This document shows, one piece after another, positions 15,030-25,455 of a stretch of 64,000 bases of DNA. The notes under the pieces are model-generated. The model searched no databases and was not told the DNA's origin. It was given only the letters and a program-made list of their open reading frames with translations. The DNA comes from Chryseobacterium takakiae (GTDB lineage: Bacteria; Bacteroidota; Bacteroidia; Flavobacteriales; Weeksellaceae): contig NZ_FQVO01000002.1 of the NCBI RefSeq assembly GCF_900129385.1, positions 248,001-312,000 of the forward strand. Direction: 5' to 3'. Position numbers and translations under genes: made by a program. Every line of letters begins with the position of its first letter. The first letter of the stretch is position 1.

Positions 15030-15060
15030 TTGTCAACTTACTATATGACAAATTTGTCAT
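15030..15060. promoter_or_regulatory. Candidate operator of the XRE gene
   Basis: A perfect 16-bp palindrome ATGACAAATTTGTCAT (15045-15060), plus a further half-site TTGTCAA at 15030-15036, lies 22 bp before the ATG of the XRE regulator. This is a natural autoregulatory site. Confidence 0.45.
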
Positions 15061-15082
15061 CGAATTGGCTGACATTTGGATC

Positions 15083-15301
15083 ATGACCAGAGATCAGTTA
15101 AAAAAAGAATTTGGTAAACGAATTATCATGCTTCGTGAACAGAAGGGTTGGAGCCAGTCTGATTTCGCACGTGCGTGCAATAAAGACCGACAAGCGATTG
15201 AAAAGCTTGAAAACGGAAAAGTAAATCCTACACTTTATACTTTGCTGGAATTAGCGAATGCTTTGGAAATTTCTTTGGGGGAGTTGGTGGATGTGAAGTG
15301 A
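15083..15301 (+). CDS. XRE-family DNA-binding protein
   Basis: This 72-residue protein starts at ATG 15083 (MTRDQLKKEFG); the frame is open a little further upstream only with TTG. It is almost wholly one helix-turn-helix domain (IIMLREQKGWSQSDFARACN, with the recognition helix QAIEKLENGKVNPTLYTLLEL) of the lambda-repressor type. With no further domain, it resembles small stand-alone regulators of toxin or phage-like genes. A palindromic candidate operator is directly upstream. The next gene converges on it from the minus strand. Confidence 0.85.
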   Translation: MTRDQLKKEFGKRIIMLREQKGWSQSDFARACNKDRQAIEKLENGKVNPTLYTLLELANALEISLGELVDVK

Positions 15302-15363
15302 TTTTGCTTCAAGATTTAAGTTGGCACGAGCGGGATGCGCGCGCTAGCGTGGGAATCAAAAAA

Positions 15364-16044
15364 TTAATTAATATTATTGTATAAGTTATTTGAAAATTCT
15401 CGAATTGATTTAAGACTTTTTTCTAAAAGTTGTATTAAATCACACTGATAGTCTTTAAGTAAGAATGTTTTATTCTCTACTATTTCAAAATTGAATTGAG
15501 GCGTTACTAATCCTTTTTTAGTAATTTCAATAGTGTCATTGTTTATAACAAAATCATCAATTGGTTTATCATCTATATAATTACCTTTAAATGTTACTGC
15601 CCGAGCATCAGGAATATAAATGACTCCTGGTATATCAACTGTTATTTTCTTATGTACATCTATTTGATTTTCTATATTTAAGGCGTTATTATGCTTTGCT
15701 TCATTTGTTGCCTCACACATAATAACTAACCAGTTATCATTTAAAATATGTGGTTGTAAATCTTCTATAAACTTATAAATTTTTGGATTCTTTTTCTTTA
15801 AAGAAAGAAAATTTCGATTAATACTTTTTTTAAATTGGTCTTCAGTTTTACCATAAGGAAAGTATATTTTGGATTTTTTATTATAAACAGTATAATTGAT
15901 ATACTGCGCGCAATATTCAAGTGAACTTCTTAAGTTTTCTAATATATTTTTTACATCTACTTTAGAGATTGTTTCTGATTTTTTTATCTCTTCTATCTTA
16001 TTAGAACAATGTTCTAATAACTCCTCTATATCTTTCTTTGTCAT
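15364..16044 (-). CDS. Hypothetical protein
   Basis: This 226-residue cytoplasmic protein has no signal or membrane helix. The first half is helical (ILENLRSSLEYCAQYINYTVY, then a basic stretch and NWLVIMCEATNEAKHNN), the second half is beta-rich. The N-terminal part resembles helical bundles of the HEPN/DUF4145-like type, but the Rx4-6H motif is not clear, so I leave it unassigned. It is AT-rich and followed by a 361-bp gap (16045-16405) that holds a probable minus-strand hairpin near 16290-16310 and nothing else I can support. Confidence 0.65.
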   Translation of the reverse strand: MTKKDIEELLEHCSNKIEEIKKSETISKVDVKNILENLRSSLEYCAQYINYTVYNKKSKIYFPYGKTEDQFKKSINRNFLSLKKKNPKIYKFIEDLQPHILNDNWLVIMCEATNEAKHNNALNIENQIDVHKKITVDIPGVIYIPDARAVTFKGNYIDDKPIDDFVINNDTIEITKKGLVTPQFNFEIVENKTFLLKDYQCDLIQLLEKSLKSIREFSNNLYNNIN

Positions 16045-16405
16045 ATTAATTTGGATTAAGTTTATAAATTATATTTAGTTTAAAATCGTTTCCACTTAAT
16101 TTTGTTAATTATAATCATAGAGACCGATTAATAATTAAGTTCCAATATTTAGAAATTTTCTAAAATTGTCGAATATCTTTATGCATAATTAAAATAAAAA
16201 TTGGAAGGAAAAATAAGAATTTGATTTAAGTTCTTTCATGGTTTTTATTAATTAGTTTCTCAAATATAATTAAAAATAATACAAAATAAAAACCGCTTTT
16301 TGGAAGTGGCTATGTTTTTATTTATTGCTCGAAATCAGGAGACTTTGCGAAACAGAGCATTGTTGGCTTTCCAAGCCTAATGAAACTTGTTATGGCAGTG
16401 CTTTT

Positions 16406-17437
16406 TTATTCAAAAGGAAATAATAATCTAGAAGATTTTCTTATCGGAAAAGTTTTTTCATCATATTTATCAGCTATTAATTTTACTTTCTTATATAATT
16501 TTTTATCTTTTATATAGCTATAAATCATTAGTATAAATAATAAGAGTATTAAGAGAGCTAATATACCACCCCCAATTAATCCCCAATACGATAAATTTTG
16601 TCTAAGTGTTTTTACATTCCCTGTAAGTCCAATTTTTTTATCGGATCCAATATTTTTAATGATTTCATTTTCATTATTATCAGTAAGTAATATTTCATTT
16701 AAACCATTAGCTTCAATTGATGAATAAAATTTTGTTGAGTCGCTTTTTATTTCATAAGAGACATTATAATTTGGAAATATAAACTGACCAGCAGAAAAGT
16801 AGAGACCTATACAAACTATTCCTAATAAATAAACACTTAAAAAAATCAATCCAAATTTTCCAATAGGCTTCGCAGGAAGTTCTTCCTTTTGTATTGATTT
16901 TAAGTTAGTAATTCTATGACTAAAACTAATATTACGAGATAAATGTCTTGTGATATCTATAGTTTCTGACTTTTCATTAATTTCAGTCTGTGGCTTATAT
17001 TCGATTACTGAATCAAAAGTAAAAAATTCATTTTCTTTGAGAATATCCCAATGGAAAGTCAAATGACTTTCTGTGTGATTAAATGAAATATTAACGTCCA
17101 TTGATTGGTCAATTATTTTTATTTTTTTCCATTCATAGTTTTCAGGTAATTTTACTTTAAGAGGTTGATGAATTATAGTTTTATCTATGTCTGTGTTACC
17201 TGAATTAAAAAACGTTCCTTTATAAATTAGTAAGTTTTCATCTATTTTTTTTCCTTTGTATTTTATTTCAACCTCTTCCAAATCTTTTACAACATTTTTA
17301 AATAGGGAAATGCAGCTATTCTCAAAAAAGAGCAAATTTGTAGTTGTTTTCTGATTATCAGTGAATTTGATGCCCCAATATCCAACTATTATTGTAGCGA
17401 CAACTCCAAGAATCATATATATTAAATTTATATCCAT
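16406..17437 (-). CDS. Hypothetical membrane protein
   Basis: This 343-residue protein has an N-terminal helix (IYMILGVVATIIVGYWG), a cytoplasmic or periplasmic beta domain of about 150 residues, a second helix (FGLIFLSVYLLGIVCIGLYF), another small domain and a third helix near residue 295 (GGGILALLILLLFILMIY) before a basic tail. I do not recognise it. The gene is strongly AT-rich compared with groEL next door, which suggests it is an accessory gene. Confidence 0.7.
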   Translation of the reverse strand: MDINLIYMILGVVATIIVGYWGIKFTDNQKTTTNLLFFENSCISLFKNVVKDLEEVEIKYKGKKIDENLLIYKGTFFNSGNTDIDKTIIHQPLKVKLPENYEWKKIKIIDQSMDVNISFNHTESHLTFHWDILKENEFFTFDSVIEYKPQTEINEKSETIDITRHLSRNISFSHRITNLKSIQKEELPAKPIGKFGLIFLSVYLLGIVCIGLYFSAGQFIFPNYNVSYEIKSDSTKFYSSIEANGLNEILLTDNNENEIIKNIGSDKKIGLTGNVKTLRQNLSYWGLIGGGILALLILLLFILMIYSYIKDKKLYKKVKLIADKYDEKTFPIRKSSRLLFPFE

Positions 17438-17590
17438 ATATTTTTTAATTATTGCAAACTTATATAAGCGAACAAACTTTGGTATATCCAGTTAAAATAG
17501 CTACATTGACGAAGGTTTGTTTCACTTTATCTATTTCAAAGATATTAAATAAATCATTAAAAATATTTTTTTACATATAATCTAATTCAA

Positions 17591-17617
17591 AAAACCGCTC
17601 TGAAAATCAGAACGGTT
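17591..17617 (-). terminator. groEL terminator
   Basis: AACCGTTCTGATTTTCAGAGCGGTT on the minus strand, with a stem of about 10 bp and a run of six T after it, 33 bp beyond the groEL stop codon. Confidence 0.85.
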
Positions 17618-17649
17618 AGTATATTAAATTGTCTCGGTCGCAGACCGTA

Positions 17650-19314
<1,665 letters not shown>

Positions 19315-19542
19315 TTAGCAATTCGCGGTTTGTTTTTTAATAATTTGATTTTAATTTAATCTTAGTTTGTTTAAATTTTATATCAACATTAAGAATTTAA
19401 GAAAATAGTTCTACAGAAAGGATTTTTAAGGATTTTACCTTTGGTGAAATTAAGCAGGGCGCTTATATATCGAAGATATCCTTAACGGGCCTTTAAGATT
19501 TAATTATCTAAATTTCTTAATGTTTAAATTCAGAACAAAATC

Positions 19543-19821
19543 TTACCCGATGATGCCAAGTAAGTCTCCTTCTTTTACAATTAAATAATCTTTTCCTTCC
19601 AGCTTTAATTCAGATCCTGAATATTTTCCGTAAAGAACTTTGTCACCTACCTGAACAGTTGTAGGCTCATCTTTCTTACCAGGACCTACTGCCACTACGG
19701 TACCTTCCTGCGGCTTTTCTTTTGCGGTGTCCGGAATAATAATACCTGAAGCTGTTTTAGTTTCTGCAGCGATCGGCTCTATCAAAACTCTGTCTGCTAA
19801 TGGTTTAAAGTTTACTGACAT
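19543..19821 (-). CDS. groES: Co-chaperonin GroES
   Basis: The 92-residue GroES starts [16 protein letters not shown], with the mobile loop about residues 16-32 ([19 protein letters not shown]), the GTVVAVGPG strand and the [10 protein letters not shown] turn. It caps GroEL. It precedes groEL on the same strand. The upstream region has two 13-bp direct repeats (19890-19902, 19921-19933) but no CIRCE element. Confidence 0.97.
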   Translation of the reverse strand: MSVNFKPLADRVLIEPIAAETKTASGIIIPDTAKEKPQEGTVVAVGPGKKDEPTTVQVGDKVLYGKYSGSELKLEGKDYLIVKEGDLLGIIG

Positions 19822-19889
19822 AATATATTTAATTTTTTAATTATTTCTGTCTTGTAACTCGCTAATTGTATGCCAAGAGAAGGAAAACA

Positions 19890-19933
19890 AAATTTTGGCA
19901 GACTAATTTTGAAGGAGCGGAAATTTTGGCAGA
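19890..19933. promoter_or_regulatory. Direct repeats upstream of groES
   Basis: Plus-strand AAATTTTGGCAGA occurs exactly at 19890-19902 and 19921-19933, a spacing of 31 bp, about three DNA turns, 70-110 bp before the groES start. A regulatory site is plausible but inferred. The rest of the gap to the plus-strand gene at 20034 is AT-rich and must hold that gene's promoter. Confidence 0.4.
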
Positions 19934-20033
19934 AAAATAAATTTTACTTCAAATGAAATATGTTTAAACAAATGTGATTTGTATTTGAAAATAAATTATA
20001 TTTTTGCGATAAATTTATCAAAAACAGCTTTAA

Positions 20034-20588
20034 ATGAAGAAAATTTTATTAATGGCGTCAATGACTCTTTGCGGCATGAGTATTTATGCTCAGACTACTG
20101 TCGAACCGGAATTTATTGGTGAGTGTATGTTATTAAAGCCCGACCAAAGTACGGTGCTTTTAGAAAAACATATGACACAGACGCGTTCAGCAATGAACGC
20201 AGGAATGGTGATCACAGGTTTCGGGAGTGTGAAATCTAAATTGCAAATTGAAGGTTGTTGTTCTGCTACAAAATTAAGAGCCGGTGATGATATCCAGTTT
20301 ATTGTACGAGCGGTAGATAACAATACAGATCCAATGGCAATAATTAAAATTTTTGAATTCGATTCAAGCAAAAAATTCAGAAGGGCTGAACTGGCATCTG
20401 TAAATACGTTTGGAACTACAAAAACAAATAAACTGCACTATCTGAACTTTACAGGAAAGAAATATGGCCAAAACTCATATCTTATTACTTTAAAAGATAA
20501 GCCTCCCGGAGAATACGGGATTACGGTAACTAATCCGAATTCACTGGATGAGAAAAGTACCATCATAGCAACTTTTTCTATTCTTTAA
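20034..20588 (+). CDS. Secreted hypothetical protein
   Basis: This 184-residue protein has a signal peptide (MKKILLMASMTLCGMSIYAQ). The mature part is beta-rich, includes GVMVITGFGSVKSK-like stretches and the pair GCCSATK, and ends with the strand YGITVTNPN. It has no lipobox. It is a probable periplasmic beta-sandwich protein; I do not recognise the family. It is divergent from groES and followed by a strong bidirectional terminator shared with the M1 peptidase gene. Confidence 0.75.
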   Translation: MKKILLMASMTLCGMSIYAQTTVEPEFIGECMLLKPDQSTVLLEKHMTQTRSAMNAGMVITGFGSVKSKLQIEGCCSATKLRAGDDIQFIVRAVDNNTDPMAIIKIFEFDSSKKFRRAELASVNTFGTTKTNKLHYLNFTGKKYGQNSYLITLKDKPPGEYGITVTNPNSLDEKSTIIATFSIL

Positions 20589-20592
20589 AAAC

Positions 20593-20633
20593 AAAAAAGA
20601 GGCTGTTCCCGATGTAAGAAACAGCCTCTTTTT
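20593..20633. terminator. Bidirectional terminator
   Basis: AAAGAGGCTGTT and AACAGCCTCTTT form a 12-bp perfect stem around a 15-base loop, with A and T runs on either side. It serves the 20034 gene and the convergent M1 peptidase gene. Confidence 0.9.
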
Positions 20634-20650
20634 ATATTATGAGGATAAGT

Positions 20651-23035
20651 TTATTTCTTTCCTGCAGCCTGCATCGGGTTTACTTTTCCGTTGGAAGCAC
20701 CTCTGGTATTTCCGCCTTCTTTCTGCTTGAATAATTCAAATTTGGAAACCTGGGCATTTCCACCATCGTTGCTCCAGAAATTGTTGGAAGTATCAATATC
20801 AGCCGTTTCTCTCATCGGGTCTAGCTGAATGGATTTTAATTTTTTGTCAAAATAAAACGTTTTGGATGCTTTCTGCTCGTTCATTCTCCAGATCTGCGCG
20901 GAAGATTTATCGGTAAGTTTTGTTCCGTCTTCAAAGGTAAATTCAAGGATAATGGGCATTACAAGTCCACCCTTATTCACAAAATCAATTTGGTAAGCGG
21001 TGATATTTTTAAACTTATCTTTTTCTTTTTGCGTTAACGGCTCGGTACCTTCTACTTTGAAGGTGTATTCCTTATTGTTGTCAACTTTTTCCTGACCTCT
21101 GTCGTAACGGTAATAGAAATCCTGGGCTTCCTTATCCTTTTCTACGTAGAACGTGATGTTTTTATCTTCTCTGTTTCTGATTTTTGAAATATCTTCAAAA
21201 TCATTTACAGCAGGCTTGTCGACTTTATACTTTGTTTCTTTGGCTTCTCTGGCAGGCGTTTCCAGATTCGGAGTTGCAATGGTTACTTTGTCGATAGCAA
21301 TATCCACAGGATCTGTTCCGTAGAACCAGCCTCTCCAGAACCAGTCCAGGTCTTCACCGCTTGCATCTTCCATTGTTCTGAAGAAATCTGCAGGTTCAGG
21401 ATGCCTGAAAGCCCACCTTTTAGCATAGGTTTTAAAAGCTTTATCGAAAAGCTCTCTTCCCATGATGGTTTCGCGAAGAATGTTCAATCCGGTGGCTGGT
21501 TTTGAATAGGCATTCGGGCCAAACTGAATGATGTTTTCAGAATTTGACATGATGGGTTCCAATTGATCTTTCGGAAGTTTCATGTAATCCACAATGGTCC
21601 ATGCCGGCCCTCTTTTGGACGGGAATTTATTGTCCCATCTTTCCTCGGTAAGATATTCTACAAAAGTATTCAGTCCCTCATCCATCCAGCTCCATTGTCT
21701 TTCGTCTGAGTTGATGATCATTGGGAAGAAGTTGTGACCCACCTCATGGATTACAACGCCCAGCATACCATTTTTAATCCCTTCCGAATACGTTCCGTCT
21801 TTTTCTGTTCTTCCATAGTTGAAACAGATCATTGGGTATTCCATACCGTTTGCAGCTTCCACGGACTGGGCAACCGGATACGGATAAGGAATCGTAAATT
21901 CCGAATATGTTTTAATGGTATGCGCTACTGCTTTGGTTGAATATTTTCTGTATAAATTATATGCTTCTTTCGGGTAAAAGCTCATTGCCATTACTTTATT
22001 GTTGTTTTCGGGAATAAGCACGCCCATTCCGTCCCATACAAATTTTCTGGAAGAAGTCCAGGCGAAATCTCTTACATCATTCGCCTCGAAGGTCCATGTT
22101 TTTCTTTGCTTCGAATGGTTTTTCTCTGCTTTTTTAGCTTCATCAAGCGTCACGATTTCTACAGGCTCTGCCGAGGTTTTGGATTTATTGTAACGGGCTA
22201 ATTGTTCAGGTGTTAAAACCTGATCGTAGTTTTTACATTCTCCCGTTCCGCCAACGATATGATCTGCAGGAACATTCATGGAAACTTTAAAATTTCCGAA
22301 AACGAGCGCAAATTCTCCTCTTCCCGTAAACTGATGGTTTTGCCACCCGTGGAAATCGCTGTACACACACATTCTCGGGTACCACTGCGTCATGGTGTAA
22401 AGATCGTTGCCGTCTTCAGGAAAGTTTTCGTAACCACCACGGCCTCCCATTTTCATTCTGTTCGGGATGTTATAGTTCCAGTCTATTTTGAAAACCAGCT
22501 TTTCACCTTTTTTTAATACTTTTGGTAAATCAATACGCATCATGGTTTTGTTTACCGTATACTTTAAGGGGTTTCCTGAAGCATCCGTTACTTTTTCGAG
22601 ATTTACGCCATATCCGTTATCAGAAACTGGCAGGTCGGTAGGGCGCAATTGCTGATCGTTTGAAGCTTTCGGAAGAGTGGAAGAGTATGGAAAGTCTGCT
22701 TTTTTTACACTTGATTGTTGATTTTCATCTAACTGAAGCCATATATAATCAAGATCATCCGGAGAATTGTTATAGTAGGTTATGGTTTCAGAGCCCTTGA
22801 GATTTCTCTTATCTTCATCAAGATAGGCGGTAATACTATAGTCGGCTCTGTTTTGCCAGTATCCATGACCAGGTGCTCCTGAAGCGGTTCTGTAAATATT
22901 GGGAGTGGGAAGGATGGTTCCGAGCTGTTCAAATTTATTTCCGTGGTTGCTCCCCGGATTATTCTGAATATTTTGTGCGGTGAAACCTGTATATGTGAAT
23001 ACAGAAAGAGAAAGTATGACAACTTTTAGTTTCAT
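20651..23035 (-). CDS. M1-family zinc metallopeptidase
   Basis: This 794-residue exported aminopeptidase-like enzyme has a signal peptide (MKLKVVILSLSVFTYTGFTAQ), an N-terminal beta saddle, and a gluzincin active site HEVGH near residue 430 followed by the third zinc ligand in WMDEGLNTFVEYL. The GAMEN-like substrate loop is present as NGMEYP. It probably trims peptides in the periplasm. The C-terminal 200 residues form an extra beta and linker region and the end is Lys-rich. The HupE-like gene upstream is a common neighbour in Flavobacteria. Confidence 0.92.
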   Translation of the reverse strand: MKLKVVILSLSVFTYTGFTAQNIQNNPGSNHGNKFEQLGTILPTPNIYRTASGAPGHGYWQNRADYSITAYLDEDKRNLKGSETITYYNNSPDDLDYIWLQLDENQQSSVKKADFPYSSTLPKASNDQQLRPTDLPVSDNGYGVNLEKVTDASGNPLKYTVNKTMMRIDLPKVLKKGEKLVFKIDWNYNIPNRMKMGGRGGYENFPEDGNDLYTMTQWYPRMCVYSDFHGWQNHQFTGRGEFALVFGNFKVSMNVPADHIVGGTGECKNYDQVLTPEQLARYNKSKTSAEPVEIVTLDEAKKAEKNHSKQRKTWTFEANDVRDFAWTSSRKFVWDGMGVLIPENNNKVMAMSFYPKEAYNLYRKYSTKAVAHTIKTYSEFTIPYPYPVAQSVEAANGMEYPMICFNYGRTEKDGTYSEGIKNGMLGVVIHEVGHNFFPMIINSDERQWSWMDEGLNTFVEYLTEERWDNKFPSKRGPAWTIVDYMKLPKDQLEPIMSNSENIIQFGPNAYSKPATGLNILRETIMGRELFDKAFKTYAKRWAFRHPEPADFFRTMEDASGEDLDWFWRGWFYGTDPVDIAIDKVTIATPNLETPAREAKETKYKVDKPAVNDFEDISKIRNREDKNITFYVEKDKEAQDFYYRYDRGQEKVDNNKEYTFKVEGTEPLTQKEKDKFKNITAYQIDFVNKGGLVMPIILEFTFEDGTKLTDKSSAQIWRMNEQKASKTFYFDKKLKSIQLDPMRETADIDTSNNFWSNDGGNAQVSKFELFKQKEGGNTRGASNGKVNPMQAAGKK

Positions 23036-23103
23036 AACCGATTTTTTTTAAAAGATTTTCAAATATAGCAATAAGTAGATGAAAAACTGAAAATGTTTCA
23101 GCT

Positions 23104-23682
23104 TTAGAAAGGAATTCTTTCCAATGTCATTTTTAATGATAAAGCAAAGACCCCTGAAGATACGAAAAGCACCCAGTCTTTCTGATTAACTTTAAAAACT
23201 TTAAGTAGAATAAACAGGATAATTAGAATTCCGAAAACAATAGCAATCTGTCCCAGCTCCAGTCCGATATTAAAGCCTAATAAAGGGATGGCAATACTTT
23301 GGCTTTTGGCAATCATTACTCTTGCGGTATTCGCAAAACCCATTCCGTGGATGAGTCCGAAAATTAAAGCTAAATAATAATTGGCATTGTTTTGAGATTT
23401 CTTTTTATTTCTGAAGACAATATTATTCAGAGAAGTTAAAACAATCGTCAGCGGAATCAGAAATTCCACCCAATCCGAATTTATCCGGATAATATCAAAA
23501 GTGCTTAATGCTAATGTTATTGAATGGCCGATGGTAAAGGCGGTGATGAGAATCAAAATTTTCTTAAGATCATTAAACGAATATACTGCGATTAGTGCCA
23601 ACACAAAAAGCTGATGATCGAGAGCATCCAAAGAAATAATATGTTCCCAGCCGAGGTTCAGATAGAATAAAAAATCCTGCAT
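23104..23682 (-). CDS. HupE/UreJ-like membrane protein
   Basis: The 192-residue protein has six to seven membrane helices. Histidines in DALDHQLFVLAL, TIGHSITLALS and GLIHGMGFA occupy the positions seen in HupE/UreJ_2 proteins, which are linked to nickel or other metal transport. No hydrogenase or urease gene is visible, so its cargo is unknown. It lies just upstream of the M1 peptidase gene on the same strand, probably in one operon (68 bp gap). Confidence 0.85.
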   Translation of the reverse strand: MQDFLFYLNLGWEHIISLDALDHQLFVLALIAVYSFNDLKKILILITAFTIGHSITLALSTFDIIRINSDWVEFLIPLTIVLTSLNNIVFRNKKKSQNNANYYLALIFGLIHGMGFANTARVMIAKSQSIAIPLLGFNIGLELGQIAIVFGILIILFILLKVFKVNQKDWVLFVSSGVFALSLKMTLERIPF

Positions 23683-23750
23683 TTTTCCAATATTATTTTT
23701 GAAATGCGATGATACAAAATTTATTTTAACTTTGTGTAAAATTAAATGTT

Positions 23751-24002
23751 ATGATTGTCAATATAGAACTGGATAATACGGCAGATTTTGCATTTATAAA
23801 AAAGCTTTTAGAAAATATAAAAGGAATTAAATCTGTTTCTGTAGAAGATAATGAAGAGTTTTATGAAGATGGAACCCCAAAATGGTTTATTGATAAATTG
23901 GCCGATTATGCAGACCGTCTGGAAGATAAGGATATGATATCGGAAGAAGAGTTTTTTAAATATGTTGATGAAGAAATATGCAGATTGAATTCTCAGAAAT
24001 AG
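23751..24002 (+). CDS. Antitoxin-like protein of a RelE/ParE-type pair
   Basis: This small acidic 83-residue protein (MIVNIELDNTADFAFIKKLLENIKGIKSVSV) has a ferredoxin-like start followed by an acidic helical tail (DKLADYADRLEDKDMISEEEFFKYVDEEI). Size, charge and its overlap with a downstream RelE/ParE-like frame indicate the antitoxin half of a type II toxin-antitoxin module. It is intact while the toxin is frameshifted. Confidence 0.7.
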   Translation: MIVNIELDNTADFAFIKKLLENIKGIKSVSVEDNEEFYEDGTPKWFIDKLADYADRLEDKDMISEEEFFKYVDEEICRLNSQK

Positions 24003-24279
24003 CAAACAAACTTTACGGGATCAAATTATATTTCTCGAAACGATTTGGAGTAATCGTGAAATTGTTATCTTGCTTCAAGATATCAGAAGGGTTTCCAATA
24101 ATTTGAAAAATGGTCAATTCAATTTGTATCAAAAATATTCAAAAGATATCCGTTCAGCATTAATCGGCAAAAAGCACGTAAGAATGTTTTTCCGTCAAGA
24201 AAATGATACGCTAATCAAAGTCCTTCTCTTCTTCGATATGCGGCAGGATCCGCATAAAATACTTGATCTGCTACAATGA
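23978..24279 (+). pseudogene. Frameshifted RelE/ParE-like toxin
   Basis: The start MQIEFSEIANK overlaps the antitoxin end by 25 bp in a different frame, as usual for such pairs, but that frame stops at about 24106. The expected continuation (LRDQIIFLETIWSNREIV, then IRSALIGKKHVRMFFR and KVLLFFDMRQDP) is in the next frame, open to 24279. One base appears to be missing near 24008-24012 (AACAAACTT). The second part keeps the toxin core, so inactivation by a recent indel or a sequencing error are both possible; no good -1 slippery site is visible. Confidence 0.7.
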
Positions 24280-24776
24280 AAAAACTTCTTTTTTTATTTT
24301 CTGTTCTTCTTATTTTTTTCTCCTTTGTGAAGGCAAAACATCCGTATCATGTTGGTTCGGTAGAAATCAATTATAATCAGAAATCAAAAACTTTTGAAAT
24401 TACAGGCCGTTTTTTCCTGGATGATCTTGAAAACGGATTAAATAATAAATACGGGAAATCGCTGCATTTTAACGATCCGAAATTTAAAAGTCAGCTTAAT
24501 GAAGCATTAAAAAATTATTCCGCAGAATATTTTAAACTCAAAGGGAATAATAAATTTTTAAATGTTGGTTTTGTAGGTTATGAAGAGGACCATGAATCAG
24601 TAAATATTTATCTTGAGTCTGAAAAAATCGACAATCCTAAAAAAGTGGAGGCAGCGGTGAGTTTTCTTTATAATTTATTTGATGATCAGATCAATATTGT
24701 ACACATTATCGTTAACGGAAACAGGAAAAGTGAAAAACTGACCTACCCAAACCGATATCTTTTTCAACAGTTTTAA
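24276..24776 (+). CDS. DUF6702-like secreted protein
   Basis: This 166-residue exported protein has a signal peptide (MKKLLFLFSVLLIFFSFVKA) directly followed by KHPYHVGSVEINYNQKSK, typical of DUF6702 proteins near M1 peptidase and HupE genes in Bacteroidota. The start overlaps the end of the toxin frame by 4 bp (ATGA), so it may be translationally coupled to it. The function is unknown, probably periplasmic beta structure. Confidence 0.8.
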   Translation: MKKLLFLFSVLLIFFSFVKAKHPYHVGSVEINYNQKSKTFEITGRFFLDDLENGLNNKYGKSLHFNDPKFKSQLNEALKNYSAEYFKLKGNNKFLNVGFVGYEEDHESVNIYLESEKIDNPKKVEAAVSFLYNLFDDQINIVHIIVNGNRKSEKLTYPNRYLFQQF

Positions 24777-24779
24777 AAA

Positions 24780-25373
24780 TTAATTTTCCAGCTGTAAAAG
24801 AGCATTAATACCTTTTGCATGTTCCATGAGATCGGGAAAAAAATCATCATAACATTCCTGAAGGAAATTTTTATTTTTCAAAAAAGCATCGTGAACGGGA
24901 ATATCTGTATCTAAATATTTTGCTTTGTTCAAAACGTTTCTCATGCTGTAACCGATATTTTTTTCAAAACGGTAATTATACAGCCAGTCACCTTCTTCCA
25001 TTTTTTCAAGCATTCTTCTGAAATTTTCCGGAAGGAATTCATAATTTTCGTTTAGAATGCGATACACTTTTTGAGAGTGATTTTTCCAGCCCTCTAAGGA
25101 ATTCAACTTTAAATCATTCGCTACAAAATAATCCATTGCTACATCTACAAATGCTCCAGCATATAATCTTACCAATGGAGCAAAGACTTTTTTAGCTTCA
25201 TGAATTGCCGGATGAGCATCTGTAAAAGTGTCAATCGTGCGGTGCAAAGTAATTCCGTCCTGAATGTCTTTCGGGAAGGAAAAACGGTCTCTGTTGCGGA
25301 TAAAATCTTCCAGAAACTGCCCGACAATCTGTCCGTCTGTAAAGGTAAGAAAAGAATGAGCGAGATAGTTCAT
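24780..25373 (-). CDS. acpH: Acyl carrier protein phosphodiesterase
   Basis: The 197-residue helical protein begins MNYLAHSFLTF and has GQFLEDFIRNRD and the metal-binding stretch GITLHRTIDTFTDAHP, as in AcpH (DUF479), which hydrolyses the 4'-phosphopantetheine arm from holo-ACP. The HD-like His and Asp residues are conserved. It converges with the DUF6702 gene (3 bp gap), so the two transcripts end face to face. Confidence 0.88.
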   Translation of the reverse strand: MNYLAHSFLTFTDGQIVGQFLEDFIRNRDRFSFPKDIQDGITLHRTIDTFTDAHPAIHEAKKVFAPLVRLYAGAFVDVAMDYFVANDLKLNSLEGWKNHSQKVYRILNENYEFLPENFRRMLEKMEEGDWLYNYRFEKNIGYSMRNVLNKAKYLDTDIPVHDAFLKNKNFLQECYDDFFPDLMEHAKGINALLQLEN

Positions 25374-25396
25374 GTTTTACTTTAAGGCTATATCAT

Positions 25397-25439
25397 TTAA
25401 TATCCTTCAAATAAAATTAAAATATTTGAAGGATATTAA
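25397..25439. terminator. Long perfect hairpin between protease and acpH
   Basis: TTAATATCCTTCAAATA (25397-25413) and its exact complement (25423-25439) surround a 9-base loop: a 17-bp perfect stem without a clear U tract. It lies 16 bp past the protease stop codon and upstream of acpH, so it may end or stabilise the protease mRNA. Confidence 0.5.
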
Positions 25440-25455
25440 GAGATAAAGATAAAAT

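Noticed and set aside
16330..16405. Another possible cassette end (GTTATGGCAGTGCTTTTTTA before the 16406 stop)
   Set aside because: The core differs from GTTRGC and no matching end lies upstream of the gene; chance similarity is possible.
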